Of a DNA stretch of 52,904 bases, positions 16,529 to 26,445 are shown one piece after another. The stretch is taken from assembly GCA_902560185.1 (NCBI GenBank), contig CACEKW010000005.1, positions 1 through 52,904 of the forward strand, written 5' to 3'. The notes beneath the pieces were generated by a model that saw only the letters and a list, made by a program, of their open reading frames with translations, was not told where the DNA came from and made no database searches. Position 1 is the first letter of the stretch. Every line of letters begins with the position of its first letter. This DNA is from an uncultured Pelagibacteraceae bacterium (GTDB lineage: Bacteria > Pseudomonadota > Alphaproteobacteria > Pelagibacterales > Pelagibacteraceae). The translations under genes were made by a program, and so were the position numbers.

Positions 16529-17670
16529 AAATTTTCAACCAGAACTCCACCAGTTACTGATTTTTGACATCCAGTCGTATTTGGAAATGAAATTGGCATA
16601 CCTTTTAGTGATCTTATAGCTAAAAAAGCAAAAGCTTGAGACTCAATAAAGTCTCCATCTAATTCATATTGATCAATTGAATTAAGATCTATATCATCAA
16701 AATTACTTTTTATACTATCTAAGAGATATTTATTTTTTCTTCCTCCCCCACATACTAACCATTTACTTTTTTGAGAATTATTCTTATTGTGAATAAAACT
16801 CATTCCATTAGAAATTAATTTAGCGGTAAAATCAGTAATGGTTGCAGCACCATCTTCTAATGAAAGTCCTTTTGCAAAAAAAATATCAAAATTTTTAATA
16901 TCTAAAGATTTTTCAAAATTAGATTGTTCAGTAAAATTGTCCAAAGCTTGATTTAAAATTAGTTTATCTGTTTTTCCAGATCTTGCTACTAAACCTTCTT
17001 TGTCATACCCTTTTTTTGAATTTTTTCTCATCCATTCGTCTATCAAACAATTGCCAGGTCCGATATCACAGGCAAAAATTTTTTCTTCTAAATCCAAATT
17101 ATTATATTCTGTTGTAGAGGTAACATTAGAAATACCTCCAATATTAAGAATATTCATTGGAAAACCTAAATTAAATTTTTTATTTAATTCATTAGCTAGA
17201 GCATTATGAAAGATTGGCGCTAGAGGAGCGCCCTGCCCCCCATTTTCTAAATCATTTTGTCTAAAATTATAAATAACTTTCTTTTTCGTTAATTGAGATA
17301 GTAGCAATCCGTCACCCATTTGTTTTGTAATTTTTTTTTCGGGAGCGTGAAATATTGTTTGACCATGGAAACCAATTAAATCAACATCAGATTTTGATAG
17401 TTCAAGGCTTTTACTAACAGCCTTAAAATGAAATAAAGTTATTTCTCTTTCTAAATCTTTGATTTCAACTTGATATTTGGTTAAATTATCTGGACTTAAG
17501 ATTTTATCCCTAATTTTAAGTATTTTTTGAGTTAATTCCTCATCATATTGAAAGTATTTATCAAATAATATTGAAAATTCTTGATTACCATCTGACCTGA
17601 TTATGGATACATCTACTCCATCTGTTGAGGTACCGCTCATTAGACCCATTGCTGTGTAAATTTTATCCAT
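16525..17670 (-). CDS. anmK: anhydro-N-acetylmuramic acid kinase
   Basis: This 381-residue kinase opens and phosphorylates 1,6-anhydro-MurNAc released from peptidoglycan, giving MurNAc-6-phosphate in the recycling pathway. The N-terminal phosphate-binding block LMSGTSTDGVD begins at residue 10. IGFHGQTIFHAP, ENGGQGAPLAP, NIGGISNVT and DIGPGNCLIDEW are all intact, as is CGGGRKN near the C terminus. No other recycling gene is nearby. It is divergent from tyrS, with only about 47 bp between starts, and convergent with the hydrolase. Keeping this gene implies that such a streamlined cell still recovers wall sugars. Confidence 0.95.
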   Translation of the reverse strand: MDKIYTAMGLMSGTSTDGVDVSIIRSDGNQEFSILFDKYFQYDEELTQKILKIRDKILSPDNLTKYQVEIKDLEREITLFHFKAVSKSLELSKSDVDLIGFHGQTIFHAPEKKITKQMGDGLLLSQLTKKKVIYNFRQNDLENGGQGAPLAPIFHNALANELNKKFNLGFPMNILNIGGISNVTSTTEYNNLDLEEKIFACDIGPGNCLIDEWMRKNSKKGYDKEGLVARSGKTDKLILNQALDNFTEQSNFEKSLDIKNFDIFFAKGLSLEDGAATITDFTAKLISNGMSFIHNKNNSQKSKWLVCGGGRKNKYLLDSIKSNFDDIDLNSIDQYELDGDFIESQAFAFLAIRSLKGMPISFPNTTGCQKSVTGGVLVENF

Positions 17671-17717
17671 TCTTATTTTTTTTTACTAAATAATGTATAT
17701 TGTGGAACTATAGACTT

Positions 17718-18947
17718 ATGGATAAATTTTTAAAAGAATTTAAAGATAGAGGCTACTTCTATCAGTGTACGAATGAAAATGAGTTATCCAAATTAATAAA
17801 TAAAGAAAAAATTAAAGGTTACATAGGTTTTGATTGTACTGCTGAAAGTCTTCATGTTGGAAGCTTACTTCAAATCATGTGTCTTAGACTTCTTCAAAAA
17901 TATGGGCACAGACCGATTGTCTTATTAGGTGGAGGGACTACCAGAATTGGAGATCCTTCAGGTAAAGACAAAACAAGAAGAATTTTAACTGAAAAAGAAA
18001 TAGATAAAAATACAAAAAATATTGAAAAAATATTAAAAAAATTTTTAAAAAATAACGATCCAAAAACAAAACCTATTTTTGTAAATAATTATTCCTGGCT
18101 TAAAAATTTAAATTATATTTCTTTTTTAAGGGAAATAGGAAAACATTTTACAATTAATAAAATGCTTACATTCGAAAGTGTTAAAACTAGATTGGATAGA
18201 GAACAATCTTTAAGTTATATGGAATTTAATTATATGATTTTGCAAGCTTATGATTTTTTAGAGCTAAATAAAAAAGAAAGTTGTTCCTTACAAATAGGAG
18301 GTTCTGATCAATGGGGAAACATTGTCAATGGAACAGAACTTATAAAAAGGTATTCTGCTAAACAAGCTTATGGTTTAACTACCCCTCTCATTACATTATC
18401 CTCAGGAGCAAAAATGGGAAAAACTGAGTCAGGTGCTATTTGGTTAGATGAAAAATTATTATCATCATATGACTATTGGCAATTTTGGAGAAATATCGAT
18501 GACAGAGATGTAATAAAATTTTTAAAAATGTTCACAGATTTAGATATTGAAGAAATTGATAAAATGAAGGATGAAGACATTAATAAACTAAAAATTAAGT
18601 TAGCTAACGAGACAACTACTATGCTTCATGGTTTCAAAGCTGCTAAAAGTTCAGAACAAGCCGCAAAAGAAGCTTTCTCAGGAACTTCGCTTGGTTCAAA
18701 TTTACCTTCAATTAAAATTAAGAAAACTGATATTGAAAATAAAATGAGTATTATAGATCTCGTGATCTTATCTAAATTAGAAAATTCAAAAAGTGAAATT
18801 AGACGTCTTATTAAAGGAAATGCAATAAAACTGAATGATGAAATTATATCTCAAGAAAATCTGATTATTTCTTATGAATTATTCAGACAAAATTATTTAA
18901 AACTTTCTGTGGGGAAAAAAAGACATTTAAAAATTGAGTTAAGTTAA
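17718..18947 (+). CDS. tyrS: tyrosyl-tRNA synthetase
   Basis: This 409-residue class I synthetase charges tRNATyr. The HIGH-type motif is HVGS (46-49), the Tyr-binding region includes YMEFNYMILQAYDF and QIGGSDQWGN, the KMSKS-type loop is KMGKTESG, and a C-terminal S4-like RNA-binding domain (SEIRRLIKGNAIKLN) is present. I chose the ATG at 17718, because the TTG at 17700 adds six residues not expected in the family. There is no Shine-Dalgarno site, and possible -10 elements (TATATT 17696, TATAGA 17709) sit very close to the start, so the leader must be short or absent. The 3' end overlaps the AsmA-like gene by four bases. Confidence 0.96.
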   Translation: MDKFLKEFKDRGYFYQCTNENELSKLINKEKIKGYIGFDCTAESLHVGSLLQIMCLRLLQKYGHRPIVLLGGGTTRIGDPSGKDKTRRILTEKEIDKNTKNIEKILKKFLKNNDPKTKPIFVNNYSWLKNLNYISFLREIGKHFTINKMLTFESVKTRLDREQSLSYMEFNYMILQAYDFLELNKKESCSLQIGGSDQWGNIVNGTELIKRYSAKQAYGLTTPLITLSSGAKMGKTESGAIWLDEKLLSSYDYWQFWRNIDDRDVIKFLKMFTDLDIEEIDKMKDEDINKLKIKLANETTTMLHGFKAAKSSEQAAKEAFSGTSLGSNLPSIKIKKTDIENKMSIIDLVILSKLENSKSEIRRLIKGNAIKLNDEIISQENLIISYELFRQNYLKLSVGKKRHLKIELS

Positions 18948-21130
18948 TTCTTTTTAATTTTTTCCAATGTTCTTGTAATAAATCTGGGTGTTAAGGTTTT
19001 GACAGGATTTACTGAAGTTTTTAAATTTTTTGGAGGGCCTTTGATTTTAAAACTTACTCCAAATACTCCCTCACCAGTTTTTTTTCCAACTAATATTTCA
19101 CCTACCATAGGTAATGCACCAATAAAATTATTAATTGTTGTGGCTGGCACCAATGTGCCCTTTAAACTAATTAATTTGTTTTTTTCAACATAGCCCTCCA
19201 TTAAAATAGATATTGCAGGACCAATCGCATAAATTTCTTCTATAGTCATTAAATCACCCTCATTTTTAAAATTCATTTCAAATTCCGTAAAACGTATACC
19301 TTCTCCAGATAAAATATCGGCAATACCTTGCAAGGATGCTAACGTGAGAATCTTTGTCAATATAGGTAACTCTTTTAATTTAAAATCATAAATTTTTATT
19401 TGTGAAACAGATTTTTTTGATTTTTTTGAACTAAAGAAATCGAGTGATCCTTCATCAAAACCTTTTATAAATTTATATCTTTTTACGATGGGTTTTGCCT
19501 CATCAACAAACAAGGTAGTAATTTTATTATTATTATCTTTATTTATTGTGAGTTTTAGTTTTTTATTTTTTGAAAAGCTTCCAATTAAGTCAGCTTTATG
19601 TATTTCTTTATTTTTGATTAAAATATCTCCTTTGAAATTTGATAAATAATACTCACGATCTAAAAAAATTTTTTTTACATCAATTTTCAAATTACTATTA
19701 ATATTTATAATTTTACTATCTTTATCATCATCTGATAACAAATCCTCAATTAAATTATCAGCATTAAAACTAGACCCAGTTAAAAAATATTTTTTTTTAT
19801 TCTTTTTTAATCTTATTGAGTTTTTTTGTTTATCATCATCAAGATATTCTAAATTTAATTCATCTAATCTATAAATTTGAAATTTTTCATTGAAGACTAG
19901 ATCTTTTATCTTAATATGGTTTTCATCCTCATTAAGATTAAAAGTTTCAATTACAAGCTCATTATTTCTATTTTTAGATCCTTTTAAATTTAGAATAACC
20001 TCATTTTTCTCCTTTTTCTTATAATTTAAATAATCAATTTTAAAAGGATTGTCTTTTATTTTTAGAGATATTTCAAAATTTTCAGTTTTATTCTTATTTG
20101 AAAAAAAATACTCTATATCATCATTTTCATTTTGATAATTTAAATTTCCAATTCCCTCAATAGTAAAATTATTCTTTTCATATTGTAATTTTATTTTTTG
20201 ATCTAAGAGAGAAATTGTTTTTTTTTGTTTAGGAAAAAATCTTTTTAATTTCAAATTATTTGGTATTATTAATTCATGAACTAGTATTGTTGAATTAATT
20301 TTGAAATTTTGAAATTTAAATCCTTTTTGTATTTCAAAAGAAAAATTATTATTAGAAGTTAATGATATTTTTTCTATTTCAAAATTTGGTAAAAATGGTT
20401 TGAATAATAAATCTATATTTTTTTTATCTAAATCAGACTTTTTATGCGCAAAGGTACCATCTACAAAAAAATCATCATTCTTTTTTTTAATTGATACTTT
20501 TTCTGAAGAAATTCCTATTTTATCAAATTTAAAATTAAGATCTTTAACTAAAAAATTATTTCTACTATAGTCAAAAATAAAGTCTAATTTTTGTAGATTG
20601 TATTTTTTTAATACATTTAATTCAACATCTTTTACAATACCATTGATCTCGTAATTGTTTTTAATATTTCCATTTGAATCAAATTCTAACTTTATATCAG
20701 CAATCAAATATCCTTTTTTAATGGCTTTTTCCATTATGAATAGTTCAGGAGTATTTTGAAATGATCTTAAAAAAGAAATTAAGTTTTTTAGCTCAAGAGA
20801 TTTCGATGAAATCTCTAAATTTTCAATTGAAAACTTATCTTCTATTAAGGACTTTAACGAAAGTTGTATTTTTATATTTTCAATTTCTATTTTTTTACCT
20901 TGATTTATTAAATTTGTACCAATTGTTTTAGCTTGAAGTTTAAATTGAAATGGATCTAAAATTAATTTTATTTCTTTTAATTCAACTTCTAAATTCTTAT
21001 CAAATTTTCGAATTTTTTCTGTTATTTGACTATTAAATTTATCAGTCTCAATTCCAAAAATACTTAGGTACGTTAAAGTAATAAATATTAAAAATAATAT
21101 AGTTATAAAAAATTTAAAAAAAATTTTCAT
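18944..21130 (-). CDS. AsmA-like / DUF3971 periplasmic protein
   Basis: This 728-residue protein has one N-terminal membrane anchor (residues about 3-25, very hydrophobic) and a long periplasmic part built of repeating beta strands. The C-terminal 200 residues are the conserved AsmA-like domain of alphaproteobacteria: the block LASLQGIADILSGEGIRFTE, then PAISILMEGYV, TLVPATTINNFIGALPMVGE and a GVFGVSFKIKGPP ending. Proteins of this class (YhdP/TamB/AsmA) are thought to bridge the envelope and carry phospholipid to the outer membrane. The central part is extremely Lys/Asn/Asp-rich and little conserved. It overlaps prfB by one base (TAATG), so it is the last gene of the mrcA-prfB operon. Confidence 0.85.
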   Translation of the reverse strand: MKIFFKFFITILFLIFITLTYLSIFGIETDKFNSQITEKIRKFDKNLEVELKEIKLILDPFQFKLQAKTIGTNLINQGKKIEIENIKIQLSLKSLIEDKFSIENLEISSKSLELKNLISFLRSFQNTPELFIMEKAIKKGYLIADIKLEFDSNGNIKNNYEINGIVKDVELNVLKKYNLQKLDFIFDYSRNNFLVKDLNFKFDKIGISSEKVSIKKKNDDFFVDGTFAHKKSDLDKKNIDLLFKPFLPNFEIEKISLTSNNNFSFEIQKGFKFQNFKINSTILVHELIIPNNLKLKRFFPKQKKTISLLDQKIKLQYEKNNFTIEGIGNLNYQNENDDIEYFFSNKNKTENFEISLKIKDNPFKIDYLNYKKKEKNEVILNLKGSKNRNNELVIETFNLNEDENHIKIKDLVFNEKFQIYRLDELNLEYLDDDKQKNSIRLKKNKKKYFLTGSSFNADNLIEDLLSDDDKDSKIININSNLKIDVKKIFLDREYYLSNFKGDILIKNKEIHKADLIGSFSKNKKLKLTINKDNNNKITTLFVDEAKPIVKRYKFIKGFDEGSLDFFSSKKSKKSVSQIKIYDFKLKELPILTKILTLASLQGIADILSGEGIRFTEFEMNFKNEGDLMTIEEIYAIGPAISILMEGYVEKNKLISLKGTLVPATTINNFIGALPMVGEILVGKKTGEGVFGVSFKIKGPPKNLKTSVNPVKTLTPRFITRTLEKIKKN

Positions 21131-22222
21131 TATGTTTGATACAGCGATTGTTCTAAAAATTCATCAATTTCCCCATCTAAAATCTTATCTGGATTAGAGC
21201 TTTCAAAGTTCGATCTATTATCTTTTACTAATCTATATGGTTGTAAAACATAAGATCTTATTTGATGTCCCCAACCTATTTCAGATTTTGATGACTCGGT
21301 ATTTTCATTTTCTTTTTCTTTTTTTTTTATCTCAAAATCATAGAGTCTTGCTCTAAGCATGTTCATGCATGTCTCTTTATTTTTATGTTGAGATCTTTCA
21401 TTTTGACATTGAACTACAATTTTAGATGGTAAATGTGTAATTCTAACTGCACTGTCAGTTGTATTAACATGTTGGCCACCAGCACCACTAGATCGATATG
21501 TGTCAATCCTCAAATCTTTATCTTGAATTTCAATATTAATATTTTCATCTACAACTGGATAAACCCAAATACTAGCAAAACTGGTATGGCGTCTTGCACC
21601 TGAGTCAAATGGCGAAATTCTCACTAATCTATGAATTCCAGACTCTTTTTTTAACCAACCAAAAACATAATCACCTTCAATTTTAATTGTTGAGGATTTT
21701 ATGCCCGCCTCATCACCCTTATGCTCACTAATTAATGTTGATTTATAATTTTTATTATCAGACCATTTTAGATACATTCTCCTCAACATATCTGCCCAAT
21801 CTTGACTTTCAGTACCTCCAGCGCCAGCATGAACTTCTATATAACAATCAAAAGAGTCAGACTCATTTGATAAAAAACAATTGATTTCATTTTTTTTCGC
21901 TAATTTTCTTAAATTCTTGATACTTTCTAAAACCTCATTTTGAATGTTTGTGTTATTTTCTTCTAAAGCTAATTCATACAAATCTCCTAAATCTTTTAAT
22001 TGGTTTAAAGAGCTTTTGTGAGAATTGATCAGGTCTTCATACAATTTTTTTTCTTTAAGTATTTTTTTTGAATTAGACTTATTTTGCCAAAAATCAGGAT
22101 TAAGAATAGTTTTATTATGATTTTTTAATTTTAAATCTATCTTATTTTTATCAAAGATACTCCTTAACTCTTTGATTTATTTTTTCTATCTCTTTTTTAT
22201 AATCTGTATATTTATGATCCAT
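21130..22222 (-). CDS. prfB: peptide chain release factor 2, programmed +1 frameshift
   Basis: Release factor 2 ends translation at UGA and UAA. The gene is in two frames: 23 codons from the ATG at 22222 reach CTT TGA, with the in-frame stop at 22153-22151. A +1 shift on CTT continues as DKNKIDLKLKN and into NPDFWQ, giving about 363 residues, the normal length. The stimulator is intact: AAGGAG (22165-22160) three bases before CTT, as in other bacterial prfB genes. RF2 thus limits its own synthesis. The anticodon-like SPF tripeptide (RISPFDSGARR) and the catalytic GGQ (GAGGQHVNTTDSA) are present. The start overlaps the mrcA stop (TAATG). This is regulation, not a broken gene. Confidence 0.97.
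22151..22165 (-). promoter_or_regulatory. prfB recoding site
   Basis: The minus strand reads AAGGAG TAT CTT TGA T: a Shine-Dalgarno-like sequence, a 3-base gap, the slippery CTT and the UGA stop. This is the standard autoregulatory +1 frameshift signal of bacterial release factor 2 genes, with spacing matching E. coli. Confidence 0.95.
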
Positions 22223-24558
22223 TAATAAAACTTTAATATATTATTCGTATCTAATCTATTGTTATTTGAATATAACACTTTGCCATCAATAACATTCTTG
22301 CTTTTATATGCTTCTAAAATTGTATCTTTAGATGAAAATTTTGCTTTTTGACCTGTTGTCGGGTCAATTACCATCATTGTAATTCCATCAGCAACTTTAA
22401 ATGGTCGAGCGTCAGATTTTCTAATGGCTGATTCGATAAATTCCTTAAAAATTGGTAGTGCTGTTTTTGAACCAGTTTCAAATTTTCCTAGGGGTTGAGG
22501 ATTATCCATACCCACATAAACTCCAATAACATAATTTGATGTGAACCCAATAAACCATGCATCAGTATTTTTATTAGTTGTTCCTGTTTTGCCTGCAAGA
22601 TTCAAATTTAGATCTCTTAACTTTTTTCCTGTGCCTCTTTTTACGACACCTTCTAATAAAGAAGTAATTTGGTAGGCTGTTTGTGGAGAAAATATCTGTT
22701 CAAAATTATCTACTACATCAGGAAAATCTTTACCAGTATATGAAAGTTTATCACAATTTAAGCATGATCTATTTTCATTATTTAAAATTGTGTTTCCCTC
22801 ACTATCCTGAACACGATCAATCAAAATCGGTGAAACTAATTTTCCTCCATTTACAAAAGCTGAGTACGCAGATGTGAGTTTTAACAAAGTTGTTTCGGCA
22901 GAACCCAGAGAAATAGATAAAAGCTCATCAGGATTTTCATAAATACCAAGATTTTTAGAAAACTCGGCAAGCTTATCTACACCTAGATTTTGCGCAATTC
23001 TTACTGTCATTAAATTTCGTGACTTTTCCAAACCAATTCGCAAAGTTGATGGTCCATAAAATTTTTTTCCATAATTTTCAGGCTTCCACAATTTTAAATC
23101 AGTTCCTTGATCTAAAACTAACGGTGCATCTAAAACTAATGAAGAAGGTGTATAATTATTTTCAAGAGCTAAAGCGTAAACAAATGGTTTAAATGCTGAA
23201 CCTGGTTGTCGAAGAGCTTGAGAAGCTCTATTAAACTCGCTATATTTAAAACTAAATCCACCACTAAGAGCAACCACCCGCCCTGTGAAAGGATCCATTA
23301 CAACTATACCACCATTTATTTTTGGTAATTGTTTAAGATTAAACTTATTATTTCTTATGTTTTTAACATAAATTATATCTCCCACTCTGAAAAGGTCATC
23401 TATTTCTTTTTTTGTCCATGAAATATTATTGTAATCAATAATACCTTTTATTTTATCTTTTGTTTCTATTTCTATAGAAAATTTAGAAATCTTTTTTATT
23501 ATTGCAATTTTCCAATTAATTGAATTCTCTAAATCATATTTATCTAAACCAACAGACCAATTTTTAGAATATGATTTATTTAACAATGGACCACGCCAAC
23601 CTTTGCGTTGATCATATTTGATTAATCCATTTCTTAAGGAGTTTGTTGCTATTTTTTGTAATTCTAGATTTATTGGAGTATTTATATTAAAGCCCTGATT
23701 ATAAACTTTTTCATATGATAAAATTTCAATGATATTTTTTCTTACATCTTCAATATAATATTGAGCATCCTCTAAATAAACTCTTTTAGTTTTTTTTAAT
23801 TGAATATTTTTTTTCTTTAAATTTTGATAATCTTTTTTTGTTATAAAGTTATTGTCTAATAAATTTTTTAACACCAAATCCCTTCTAAATTTTGCTAAGT
23901 CAATATTTCTATAAGGATTATATTTACTAGGGGCTTTAGGTAGCGCAGCCAATAAAGCTGCCTCTTCATAATCGAGTTCTTTTAACGATTTGTCAAAATA
24001 TTCTAAACTTGCTGCAGCAACTCCGTAAGCCCCACTGCCAAGGTAAATTTGATTTAAATATAACTCGAGTATTCTCTCTTTTGATAGTGCTCTTTCAATT
24101 CTAAAAGCCAATATAGCCTCTTTAATTTTTCTATTTAAACTTACTTCATTTGTTAAAAGAAAGTTTTTTGCTACCTGTTGAGTTATTGTTGAGGCACCTT
24201 CTAATCTTTTTGAAGTAAGAGTATTTTTAATATTGTTTACAATCGCTCGTAAAATTCCTTTAGCATCGACTCCTGGATGAGAAAAAAAATTTTTATCTTC
24301 AGCAGATAAGAAAGCATTAATAACATTTTTAGGAATAGAGTCATAAGGAACAAAAATTCTCTTCTCTTTTGAAAAATCTGCAACTAAATCACCATTGCCA
24401 GAGTAAACCTTGCTTGAGACAGGAGGTTTGTAATTTTTTAAAAATTTGTAATCAGGTATATTGTTTGAAAAATTCCATAAAACACCTAAAACAATTATTG
24501 ATGAAATTAATGAAAAACTAATAAAACCAATAAATAAATTCTTTAAAATTTTGCTCAT
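22222..24558 (-). CDS. mrcA: penicillin-binding protein 1A
   Basis: This 778-residue bifunctional class A PBP polymerises and cross-links peptidoglycan at the inner membrane. A single N-terminal membrane helix is at about 8-30. The transglycosylase domain has the catalytic Glu87 in EDKNFFSHPG and GASTITQQVAKNF at 121-133. The transpeptidase domain has the nucleophile motif SAFK (in RQPGSAFKPF), SRN (EKSRNLM) and KTG (GKTGTTNKNTDAWF). An OB-like insertion lies between them. Its stop overlaps the prfB start, so mrcA, prfB and the AsmA-like gene form one transcript. In many alphaproteobacteria an amidase gene sits between rne and mrcA; it is missing here. Confidence 0.96.
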   Translation of the reverse strand: MSKILKNLFIGFISFSLISSIIVLGVLWNFSNNIPDYKFLKNYKPPVSSKVYSGNGDLVADFSKEKRIFVPYDSIPKNVINAFLSAEDKNFFSHPGVDAKGILRAIVNNIKNTLTSKRLEGASTITQQVAKNFLLTNEVSLNRKIKEAILAFRIERALSKERILELYLNQIYLGSGAYGVAAASLEYFDKSLKELDYEEAALLAALPKAPSKYNPYRNIDLAKFRRDLVLKNLLDNNFITKKDYQNLKKKNIQLKKTKRVYLEDAQYYIEDVRKNIIEILSYEKVYNQGFNINTPINLELQKIATNSLRNGLIKYDQRKGWRGPLLNKSYSKNWSVGLDKYDLENSINWKIAIIKKISKFSIEIETKDKIKGIIDYNNISWTKKEIDDLFRVGDIIYVKNIRNNKFNLKQLPKINGGIVVMDPFTGRVVALSGGFSFKYSEFNRASQALRQPGSAFKPFVYALALENNYTPSSLVLDAPLVLDQGTDLKLWKPENYGKKFYGPSTLRIGLEKSRNLMTVRIAQNLGVDKLAEFSKNLGIYENPDELLSISLGSAETTLLKLTSAYSAFVNGGKLVSPILIDRVQDSEGNTILNNENRSCLNCDKLSYTGKDFPDVVDNFEQIFSPQTAYQITSLLEGVVKRGTGKKLRDLNLNLAGKTGTTNKNTDAWFIGFTSNYVIGVYVGMDNPQPLGKFETGSKTALPIFKEFIESAIRKSDARPFKVADGITMMVIDPTTGQKAKFSSKDTILEAYKSKNVIDGKVLYSNNNRLDTNNILKFY

Positions 24559-24651
24559 TTTGTTTCCATTATATAAGGGAATTTGTTAAAGATAAGGCAT
24601 AAGAATACAAACAAAATTTTAATAATTTATGAATCAATCAAAAAAAATGTT

Positions 24652-26445
24652 ATGGAAAAAAATTTATATATCGATGCTTCGCATCCAAATGAGATTAGAA
24701 TTGTACTCAAATCAGGTGAAAAAATTGAAGATTATGAGTATGAAGGCATAAAAAATAATCTAATTAAAAATAATATCTATTTAGGTAAGGTAAGTCGTAT
24801 AGAACCTTCATTGCAAGCTGCGTTCGTTGATTTTGGGAGGGAGCGTCATGGCTTTTTATCTTTCAACGATATTCAATCTGATTATTATCAAATTCCACAA
24901 AGTGATTTGGAAAAAATAAAACAAGAAGAAGAAAGAGTCCGAGAGGAACTATCTAAAAAAGTTGAGGCTAAAGAGGAAGAAAATTTAGCTGAGGGCAAAT
25001 TAGAAATAGAGGATCCCCTGGAAAAAAAGGATCCAATAGAGAAAAAGGATTCTGACGATAAGGAAAATTCAGAAAATGAAAAAGAAAAAAAATATGAAAG
25101 TAAATTTAGATTTAAAAGATACAAAATCCAAGAGGTAATAAAACCCAATCAAGTAATTTTAGTTCAAGTTATAAAAGATGAGCGTGGTCAAAAAGGTGCT
25201 GCTTTAAGCACGTTTATTTCTATTGCAGGGAAATATATAGTTTTAATGCCTAACACACCTAAAGGTGGAGGAATTTCTAGAAAAATTTTTAATCCTGCAG
25301 ATCGGAAAAAAATAAGAAGTATTTTAAATGAAATTGAGATCCCAAAAGAAATGGGACTTATAGTAAGAACTGCTGGAAGTAACAAAACTAAAAATGAAAT
25401 CAATCATGATTTGGATACACTTATTAATAACTGGAATCAAATTAAAGAAAATGCCTTAAGCTCAATAGCGCCTTCATTAATTCATCAAGAAAGTGAAATA
25501 ATTAAAAGAACTTTAAGAGACATGTATGATGAAAATACAAAAAATATAATTATTGAAGGTAATGAAGGTTATAAAAAAGCTCAAAATTTTATGAAAATGA
25601 TGATGCCTTCTCATGTAAAAAAAATAAAAAAATACAGAGGAAAAAAACCTTTATTTATTGAGGAAGGTATTGAACAGAAGTTAAATCAAATATTTGAAAG
25701 TGAAATAAAATTAAATTCAGGTGGTTACTTGGTAATTAATCCTACAGAGGCTTTAGTTTCCATTGATATTAACTCTGGAAGTTCAATAAAACAAAAAAAT
25801 GTGGAGAGCACTGCTTTAGATACAAATCTTGAAGCAGCAGATGAAATAGCAAGACAAATAAAAATACGAGATTTGTCAGGACTTATCATTATAGATTTTA
25901 TTGATATGCTTAGTTATGGTAACCGAAGACTAGTAGAAAGAAGACTAAAAGAAAAGTGTAGATCTGATCGAGCCAGAATTCAAATCGGAAGAATATCGAA
26001 TTTTGGTCTTTTGGAAATGTCTCGACAGAGATTAAGAGAAAGTGCAGTCAAATGGAATATCAAATTAACAGATGAGTCTTTTGCATTAAAAATTCTTAAA
26101 TTAGTTGAATTAAAAGCAGTTTTAAATAAAGCTAAATTTGTAGATTTAAAGGTTTGTAAAAAAATTTCCGATTTTCTAAAAGAAAATTTTATAGAAGATC
26201 TTACTTACTTTGAAAAAAAAAATAAAATGAAAATTGATATAATATCTGATAATAGTTTAATAATTCCTGAATATATTATTGATATTAAAAATAAATCTAA
26301 GAAAACTATTGAACTTATTGAACAATTTGAAAAATTAAAAAATCTTGAAGAGCAAAAAGTTAACAACGTCATTGAATTAAAAGACAAAAAGAAATTTAAA
26401 AAGAAAACTTTTAGAAAAAAAAAATTTTATAAGAAAACTAGATAA
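24652..26445 (+). CDS. rne: ribonuclease E/G family endoribonuclease, no Zn-link
   Basis: This 597-residue endonuclease functions in mRNA decay and rRNA/tRNA maturation. I start at the ATG at 24652 ([12 protein letters not shown]), matching the family; a TTG at 24583 would add an unlikely 23 residues. An S1 domain starts near residue 36 and is split by a charged linker (about 83-155). The 5'-sensor follows, then the DNase I-like domain with catalytic Asp372 (VSIDINSG) and Asp415 (IIIDFIDM). After [12 protein letters not shown] (454-465) the usual C-P-x-C Zn-link is absent. The C terminus ends in a Lys-rich tail instead of the long degradosome scaffold, so it is short for RNase E. RNase G is an alternative name. 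Confidence 0.9.
   Translation: MEKNLYIDASHPNEIRIVLKSGEKIEDYEYEGIKNNLIKNNIYLGKVSRIEPSLQAAFVDFGRERHGFLSFNDIQSDYYQIPQSDLEKIKQEEERVREELSKKVEAKEEENLAEGKLEIEDPLEKKDPIEKKDSDDKENSENEKEKKYESKFRFKRYKIQEVIKPNQVILVQVIKDERGQKGAALSTFISIAGKYIVLMPNTPKGGGISRKIFNPADRKKIRSILNEIEIPKEMGLIVRTAGSNKTKNEINHDLDTLINNWNQIKENALSSIAPSLIHQESEIIKRTLRDMYDENTKNIIIEGNEGYKKAQNFMKMMMPSHVKKIKKYRGKKPLFIEEGIEQKLNQIFESEIKLNSGGYLVINPTEALVSIDINSGSSIKQKNVESTALDTNLEAADEIARQIKIRDLSGLIIIDFIDMLSYGNRRLVERRLKEKCRSDRARIQIGRISNFGLLEMSRQRLRESAVKWNIKLTDESFALKILKLVELKAVLNKAKFVDLKVCKKISDFLKENFIEDLTYFEKKNKMKIDIISDNSLIIPEYIIDIKNKSKKTIELIEQFEKLKNLEEQKVNNVIELKDKKKFKKKTFRKKKFYKKTR

Noticed and set aside
19780-20240. Dense homopolymer T/A runs in the AsmA-like gene as possible frameshift or phase-variation sites
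   Set aside because: The frame is uninterrupted over 728 codons, and such runs are common throughout this AT-rich window because of Lys/Asn/Phe codons.
22044-22222. Apparent truncated or broken prfB with an in-frame TGA after 23 codons
   Set aside because: The context AAGGAG-TAT-CTT-TGA is the standard autoregulatory +1 frameshift signal, and the shifted frame restores NPDFWQ and normal length.
24583-24651. Extended RNase E start at TTG 24583
   Set aside because: The family begins at the [12 protein letters not shown]-type sequence; the extra 23 residues have no counterpart and the TTG lacks a ribosome site.
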